DNA of 64,000 nt. Source: Microbacterium sp. 1.5R (lineage in GTDB: Bacteria > Actinomycetota > Actinomycetes > Actinomycetales > Microbacteriaceae). The first letter of the stretch is position 1; the number at the start of each line of letters is the position of its first letter. The position numbers were made by a program, and so were the translations under genes. Positions 59,539-64,000 of this stretch are shown piece after piece. Under the pieces are notes generated by a model. It searched no databases. It was not told where the DNA came from and worked only from the letters and a program-made list of their open reading frames with translations. Location of the stretch: positions 2,138,595 to 2,202,594 of the forward strand of contig NZ_VDRC01000001.1 of the NCBI RefSeq assembly GCF_007667425.1. The letters run 5' to 3'.

Positions 59539-60435
59539 TCAGTCGAGCGTGATGCCCCAGTGCAGGGTCCAGGTCTCGCCGGGGGCGAGGCGCCGCAGTC
59601 CGGTACCGCTGTTGAACGCGTCGGCCGGAGCGGTCATCGGCTCCATCGCGACGGCCAGCGGACGCCCGGGGTACTTGTCTGTCGTGAAGACCTGCACGAC
59701 CTCGTAGCCCTCGCCCTGCCAGAGGGTCAGGCGACGGCCGTCCGGTGCGGTGAGGGAGTGGCGCGCCACGCCGTCGGCATCCCGCTCCAGTTCGGTGAAT
59801 CCGGTGTCGAGAGAGACGTCGCCGAGGCGTACGCCGTCACGCACGGCGGAGTCGATCGGGCGCGTGCCGACGGGCAGCATCCGCTCGTCCGTCTCGATCG
59901 CCGTGCCGGCCGAGACGCGCAGCACGAGGTCCGCTTCGGCGACGTCGCCGATCGTCAGGAACGGATGCGATCCGACCGCTACGGGCGCCGCAGTCGCCGA
60001 CTGATTGGTGACGACGTGCTCGACGTCGATGCCGTCGGCACGCAGCGTGTACGTCACGCTCGTCTCGAGCAGGTACGGGTAGCCCGTCTGCGGCACGACC
60101 GAGGTGCGCAGGGTGGCCGACGACGCGCCCTCGGTGATCTCGTACGCGGTGAATCGCAGCAGCCCGTGGCTGGCGTTCCCGAACTTCGGTTCGGTGATGG
60201 CGAGCTGCCGCTCTGTGCCCTCGTCGTGCCATCGCCCGTCGCGCACGCGGTTCGGCCACGGCACCAGCACCACGCCGGAGCAGGAGGGCGTCGGCGCGTC
60301 GAGCGGATACGGGGCGATCAGGTCGACCGCTCCGATGCGCAGAGAGCGCAGAGACGCGCCCACCTGCGCGATCTGCGCCGACACCTCGCCCAATTGGAGG
60401 TGGACCTGGGTGCCGGTGGGGGATGCGGTGCTCAT
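59539..60435 (-). CDS. Aldose 1-epimerase family protein
   Basis: 298 residues; ATG with TACGAT 6 nt upstream (leaderless type). 'CSGVVLVPWPNRVRDGRWHD' holds the substrate-binding N-R, 'FGNASHGLLRFTAYEI' the first catalytic His, 'VAVGSHPFLTIGD' the second, and 'TGFTEL' the Asp/Glu region. Interconverts sugar anomers; serves the sugar operons in this window in general. Confidence 0.88.
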   Translation of the reverse strand: MSTASPTGTQVHLQLGEVSAQIAQVGASLRSLRIGAVDLIAPYPLDAPTPSCSGVVLVPWPNRVRDGRWHDEGTERQLAITEPKFGNASHGLLRFTAYEITEGASSATLRTSVVPQTGYPYLLETSVTYTLRADGIDVEHVVTNQSATAAPVAVGSHPFLTIGDVAEADLVLRVSAGTAIETDERMLPVGTRPIDSAVRDGVRLGDVSLDTGFTELERDADGVARHSLTAPDGRRLTLWQGEGYEVVQVFTTDKYPGRPLAVAMEPMTAPADAFNSGTGLRRLAPGETWTLHWGITLD

Positions 60436-60478
60436 GCCGCCATCGTAGGGCGGCAGGCGTCCTCTCAGGTGTGACCGG

Positions 60479-60529
60479 TACACTGGTGCGGTCGGCTTCG
60501 GGCACCCGCGTATGGACGCGGACGTTTTT
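60479..60529 (+). promoter_or_regulatory. Promoter and attenuator-like hairpin in the helicase leader
   Basis: TACACT (60479-60484) is a good -10. Twenty-two nt on, CCGCGT-ATGG-ACGCGG (60506-60521) followed by ACGTTTTT (to 60529) is a compact intrinsic terminator. Further down GGGGCC...GGCCCC (about 60551-60605) with ATGGT/ACCAT inside forms a second stem. The coding start is 180 nt beyond the terminator, so most transcripts might stop early unless read-through is induced. Confidence 0.5.
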
Positions 60530-60708
60530 GTGCAAGAAGTGTGAGCCCAGGGGCCGATGGTGAGCGTCGATCGACGTAAATCAACCATCACATGAATGGC
60601 CCCGGCCGCTGACAGTCCGGACCCGCAGCACGATCGCTCGATCGGATGCCGGGTGCTCGCGCGTGTGCGCAGCGCTGTTCTCGTGCGAGAACCCAGAAGG
60701 ACACACTC

Positions 60709-63057
60709 ATGCCCAAGAACAAGAAGCCCCGCGGCGGCCGCCCCGCCGCCAACTTCGAGCCGCGCTACGGCGCGAAGAAGACCTCGTTCCACGACCGTCA
60801 CGCCGGCGGCCGTGACGGAGCGCGTGACACCCGCGACGGGCGTGACACCCGCGATGCCCGTGGCGGACGGACGGATGCCGGCGAGCGGCGCCCCGCTGCC
60901 GCCGGCTACGACCGTCGTCCGGGCAGCCGCAGCCCCGGTCACCGCGGCTACCGCGCGGCCGAAGAGGGCGGTGCGCCCAAGCAGCGGTGGGGTGCGCAGG
61001 AGCGTGCCGGACGAGACGAGGCTCGCAGCATCCGCAACCGCGCCGAGTCCGGCCGCCGCGAGGCACCGCTCCGCCGCGACGAGAACCCGCGTTTCGGCGA
61101 GCGTTCCGAGCGCCCCCGGTACGGCAACGACCGACCGGCCGGCACCCGCCGATTCGACGACCGTCCCCGCCGGGACGACCGGCCCGAGCGTCCGCGCTTC
61201 GACCGTGACGACCGCGGCGGACAGCGCCCGACCGGCCCTGGGACCTACCGTGACGACCGCGGCGGAGAGCGCTTCGATCGCGATGCGCGCCCGCGGCGCG
61301 AGGACCGCGGCAGCCAGCGCCAGGGCTTCCGCGACAACGATCACCGCGACGGCGGCCGCACGGAGCGTCCGCGGTTCGACCGCGACGATCGGTCGCGCCG
61401 TGACGACCGCGGCTTCGGCGACCGCTCGAACCGCGGCGGCGAGCGTCCGCGCTTCGGCGACCGTGCCGAGCGTCCGCGCTTCGGCGACCGTGCCGAGCGT
61501 CCGCGCTTCGGCGACCGGGCCGAGCGTCCGCGCTTCGACCGCGACGACCGCCCGCGCCGTGATGACCGCGACAACCGTGGAGGCGCCGACCGCCCTGCAC
61601 GCTCGTACGACGCCGACCGTGCCCGCCGTGCGTTCGATCGAGATCGCACGCAGCGCGCGATCGAGGGCGGCCGTGACGAGCGTTCGCGTCCGTCGACCGG
61701 TGGCGCGTACCGCACCGACCGTCCCCGCCGCGATGACCGTGCCGGCCGTGAGGCGCGTCCCAGCCGCAACGACTGGAACGCCACACCCAAGGCCGCGTTC
61801 GAGCCGACCGAGGATGTCGTGCACGAGCGCCTCGAGGCGAAGGCCGTGCAGGCGGTCGAGGTGAACGACGTGACGTTCGCCGACCTCGGTCTGGGCTCGA
61901 ACATCGTCGAGACTCTCGCGAACATGGGGGCGGCCAACCCGTTCCCGATCCAGGCCGCCAGCATTCCGGCCGTGCTCGAGGGCCGCGACGTGCTCGCCCG
62001 CGGGCGCACCGGCTCAGGCAAGACCATCGCGTTCGGCGCGCCGCTCGTCGAGCGGGTGCTGCAGTCGCAGGCGGGCAAGCGCCGTGAGTTCGGACGTTCG
62101 CCGCGCGCGATCATCCTCGCTCCGACGCGGGAGCTCGCCCTGCAGATCGACCGCACGATCCAGCCCATCGCCCGCAGCGTCGGCCTGTTCACCACCCAGA
62201 TCTACGGCGGCGTGCCGCAGGGGCGCCAGGTCGGAGCCCTGAAGAAGGGCGTCGACATCGTGATCGGCACGCCTGGGCGCGTCGAAGACCTCATCAACCA
62301 GGGCAAGCTCGACCTCTCCGACTGCCGCATCGCGGTGCTCGACGAGGCCGACCACATGTGCGAGCTCGGATTCGTCGAACCCGTGCAGCGCATCCTGCGT
62401 CACACGGCCGACGGCAGCCAGAAGCTGCTGTTCTCGGCGACGCTCGACCGCGAGGTCGCCGCGCTCGTCGACGAGTTCCTCGTCGACCCGGCCGTCTACG
62501 AGGTCGCCGGCGAAGACCAGGACTCCAGCACCATCGAGCACCGCGTCCTCGTGATCGAGCACCGCGACAAGGCCGACATCCTCACGTCGCTCGTCGACCG
62601 TGACGGCAAGACCCTCGTCTTCGCCCGCACACGCGCCTACGCCGACATGCTCGCCGAGCAGTTCGACGACGCCGGCATCCCGGCCGTCTCGCTGCATGGC
62701 GACCTGAATCAGGCCAAGCGCACCCGCAACCTCGAGCGCCTCACCTCGGGACGGGTGAACGTGCTCGTCGCGACGGACGTCGCGGCCCGCGGCATCCACG
62801 TCGACGACATCGACCTGGTCGTCCAGGCCGACGCACCGGACGAGTACAAGACGTACCTGCACCGCTCCGGCCGCACCGGCCGCGCCGGTCGTTCGGGTCG
62901 CGTCGTCACGCTCATCACGCGTCAGCGACAGCGTCGCATGACGGAGCTGTTGAGCCGGGCCGAGATCGAGGCGCCGTTCGAGAACGCGCGTGCCGACGAC
63001 GACCTGATCGAGGAGATCGCCGGGCGGATGCCGTCGGCCGCCGACCTCACCGACTGA
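60709..63057 (+). CDS. DEAD-box RNA helicase with long RG/RD-rich N-terminus
   Basis: 782 residues; ATG with AGAAGG upstream. Residues 1 to about 383 are low complexity: Arg, Asp, Gly with repeats of PRFGDRAERP (four in a row near 250-275) and RFDRDDR. The helicase core begins at about 384 ('VTFADLGLGSNIVETLANMG', Q-motif), with GRTGSGKT, 'APTREL', D-E-A-D at about 545, 'LFSATL', 'VATDVAARGIH' and 'HRSGRTGRAGRSG'. RhlE/CsdA-like. The tail placed on the N-side is unusual; RG-rich tails bind RNA and promote condensates. A long structured leader suggests cold or stress control. Confidence 0.93.
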   Translation: MPKNKKPRGGRPAANFEPRYGAKKTSFHDRHAGGRDGARDTRDGRDTRDARGGRTDAGERRPAAAGYDRRPGSRSPGHRGYRAAEEGGAPKQRWGAQERAGRDEARSIRNRAESGRREAPLRRDENPRFGERSERPRYGNDRPAGTRRFDDRPRRDDRPERPRFDRDDRGGQRPTGPGTYRDDRGGERFDRDARPRREDRGSQRQGFRDNDHRDGGRTERPRFDRDDRSRRDDRGFGDRSNRGGERPRFGDRAERPRFGDRAERPRFGDRAERPRFDRDDRPRRDDRDNRGGADRPARSYDADRARRAFDRDRTQRAIEGGRDERSRPSTGGAYRTDRPRRDDRAGREARPSRNDWNATPKAAFEPTEDVVHERLEAKAVQAVEVNDVTFADLGLGSNIVETLANMGAANPFPIQAASIPAVLEGRDVLARGRTGSGKTIAFGAPLVERVLQSQAGKRREFGRSPRAIILAPTRELALQIDRTIQPIARSVGLFTTQIYGGVPQGRQVGALKKGVDIVIGTPGRVEDLINQGKLDLSDCRIAVLDEADHMCELGFVEPVQRILRHTADGSQKLLFSATLDREVAALVDEFLVDPAVYEVAGEDQDSSTIEHRVLVIEHRDKADILTSLVDRDGKTLVFARTRAYADMLAEQFDDAGIPAVSLHGDLNQAKRTRNLERLTSGRVNVLVATDVAARGIHVDDIDLVVQADAPDEYKTYLHRSGRTGRAGRSGRVVTLITRQRQRRMTELLSRAEIEAPFENARADDDLIEEIAGRMPSAADLTD

Positions 63058-63069
63058 CCGCTGCATCAG

Positions 63070-63106
63070 GAAGGCCCCGTCTCGCGTTCGCGCGGGCGGG
63101 GCCTTC
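63070..63106 (+). terminator. Terminator of the helicase gene
   Basis: GAAGGCCCCG (63070-63079) pairs with CGGGGCCTTC (63097-63106), with CTCGCG-TTCG-CGCGGG inside, 13 nt after the stop codon. Confidence 0.85.
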
Positions 63107-63118
63107 TCGTGCGCGTGG

Positions 63119-63264
63119 CGCGTGTCGTCTCGCTGCGCTCGCCCGCGGCGGATTCTCTGTCACCGGTCACCGGTCACCGGTCACCGGTCGCCGGTCGCCG
63201 GTCGCTGGTTGCTGGCCGCTGGTCACTGGTCGTTGAGCGAGGAGCGCAGCGACGAGACGAAACG
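63119..63264. repeat. Family B palindromic repeat, copy 4, split by a heptad array
   Basis: Left arm CGTGTCGTCTCGCTGCGCTC+GCC (63120-63143) and right arm GGTCGTTGAGCGAGGAGCGC+AGCGACGAGACGAAACG (63228-63264) are separated by 7-bp repeats (63160-63229): four TCACCGG, two TCGCCGG, then TCGCTGG, TTGCTGG, CCGCTGG, TCACTGG. The heptad phase runs straight into the right arm (TCGTTGA). Confidence 0.85.
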
Positions 63265-63300
63265 GGGTGACGTCTCCGCGGGGCCGTCGAGCGAGGACCC

Positions 63301-63846
63301 TCAGCCGATCGCGTGCTCGTGCACCGCTGTGGTCAGGCTCGTGCCATTGAGAGTCAGGTACAGAGTCTGCTCGGTGACGGTCATCGTCACCGCGTTGCGG
63401 CGTTCGAGCAGCGGCGCGGCCGACTCGATGAACCCGGGATCGAAGCTGTACACGCGCACATCGTCGGCGCGGTGGATGCGCTTGTCGGCCCAGGGCGCCA
63501 TGACCTTGGCCGGGTCGCGGTGCGTGTAGACGACGACGCGATCGGCGAGGCGGGTCGCGTGGTGGAGCCGCTCGGCATCGGGGGCTCCGACCTCGATCCA
63601 GACGGTGATGCGTCCGGTGAGGTCGCGCACGACGACCGCGGGCTCCTCGGTGTCCGACACGCTGCCGCCGAAGGCGATGCCCTCTGCGTACTCGAAGCCG
63701 AGGGCGAGCAGGCGGGTGAGCAGGTAGGCGTCGGTCTCGGACGGATGCCGCGCGGCGCGGAGGGAGTAATCCTCGTACACGCCGCGATCCGTGTCTGCCA
63801 GTTGCACGTCGAACGTGTGGATTGTCGAGCCGATCGCCATAGTCAT
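63301..63846 (-). CDS. YaeQ family protein
   Basis: 181 residues. 'STIHTFDVQLADTDRGVYED' and 'LRAARHPSETDAYLLTRLLA', 'WIEVGAPDAERLHHATRLAD' are YaeQ signatures; the fold is of the PD-(D/E)xK nuclease superfamily, though activity is unproven. ATG 63846 or 63840 (TAGGCT lies 2 or 8 nt before them). Confidence 0.88.
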   Translation of the reverse strand: MTMAIGSTIHTFDVQLADTDRGVYEDYSLRAARHPSETDAYLLTRLLALGFEYAEGIAFGGSVSDTEEPAVVVRDLTGRITVWIEVGAPDAERLHHATRLADRVVVYTHRDPAKVMAPWADKRIHRADDVRVYSFDPGFIESAAPLLERRNAVTMTVTEQTLYLTLNGTSLTTAVHEHAIG

Positions 63847-63901
63847 CGAGCCTACGGGCTGCGAACCGGAGGGTGAGACGAGCGGATGCCGTCGACCGCC
63901 G

Positions 63902-64000
63902 TCAGAACAGCATCGGCTGCGCGGGCGCCTCTGTGCTCGGTCCGGTGGTCCGGAACCCGACGGAGGTCGTCGCCAGAGCGCCGCCCTGCGACTCGTTCTG
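63902..64000 (-). CDS. 3' end of an unidentified gene
   Basis: An open minus-strand frame enters from the right edge and ends in TGA. The 32 visible residues (QNESQGGALATTSVGF, RTTGPSTEAPAQPMLF) look like a flexible C-terminal tail. Too little to name a family. Confidence 0.5.
   Translation of the reverse strand, partial: QNESQGGALATTSVGFRTTGPSTEAPAQPMLF

Noticed and set aside
63160..63229. CRISPR or telomere-like array
   Set aside because: Units of 7 bp with no spacers; best explained as slippage from the adjacent palindromic repeat.

Overview
The window is high-GC DNA with dense gene packing, frequent GTG/TTG starts, 4-nt start/stop overlaps and the recurrent 'ggatgcc/ggcatcc' usage of a Gram-positive actinobacterium. 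Gene content (CebR-type cellobiose operon, ROK regulators, DUF3073, LAXTG-type surface protein, UBP-finger next to a cNMP/FAD oxidoreductase) points to Microbacteriaceae, most likely Microbacterium or a close relative. No rRNA, tRNA, CRISPR array or insertion sequence was seen.

Layout. 1-840: 3' end of a flavin-reductase-like gene and a badly decayed sodA. 840-4520: an accessory cassette that cuts into sodA. It holds an AlbA_2/Schlafen-type protein translationally coupled to the N-terminal stub of an SMODS/CD-NTase nucleotidyltransferase, a zinc-finger plus DUF488 protein, a convergent unknown protein, and an upstream remnant. It looks like the worn remains of one or two anti-phage type systems. 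4614-6718: arsenate reductase and GH13 alpha-glucosidase. 7056-17646: a chito-oligosaccharide-like locus (two paralogous secreted proteins, one with an LAXTG anchor; GH20 hexosaminidase; DasABC-like ABC importer; two ROK regulators). 17684-19555: purQ, purS, a 19-bp tandem array, apt. 19694-25743: a complete cebEFG-bglC-cebR cellobiose operon with two perfect CebR operators at its promoter.

25.9-37.5 kb: TetR regulator, uracil permease, purC, a Tudor-like small protein, a PadR-controlled MFS pump, a lower-GC pair encoding a small exported peptide and a cytosolic protein, GNAT, a fused amino-acid SBP/permease with its ATPase, and an HxlR-controlled MFS. 37.7-48.3 kb: purD, Nudix CoA pyrophosphatase, several small conserved proteins, UBP zinc finger plus cNMP/FAD oxidoreductase, purM-purF and a coupled MFS, DUF3073. 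48.5-64 kb: Usp, DUF4097-PadR, TipA-like MerR, nitroreductase, DAO-Rieske oxidoreductase, crcB pair, TetR with an RND efflux pump, aldose epimerase, a DEAD-box helicase with a structured leader and a long RG/RD-rich N-terminus, YaeQ, and a truncated last gene.

Three genome-scale patterns run through the window. First, a family of six nested intergenic inverted repeats. Second, a second palindromic repeat built on 'CGTCTCGCTGCGCTCGCTCAACGACC' (four loci). Third, at least a dozen genes whose -10 hexamer lies 5-7 nt before the start codon, as expected of leaderless mRNAs. Purine genes (purQ, purS, apt, purC, purD, purM, purF) are scattered between the sugar and efflux islands.
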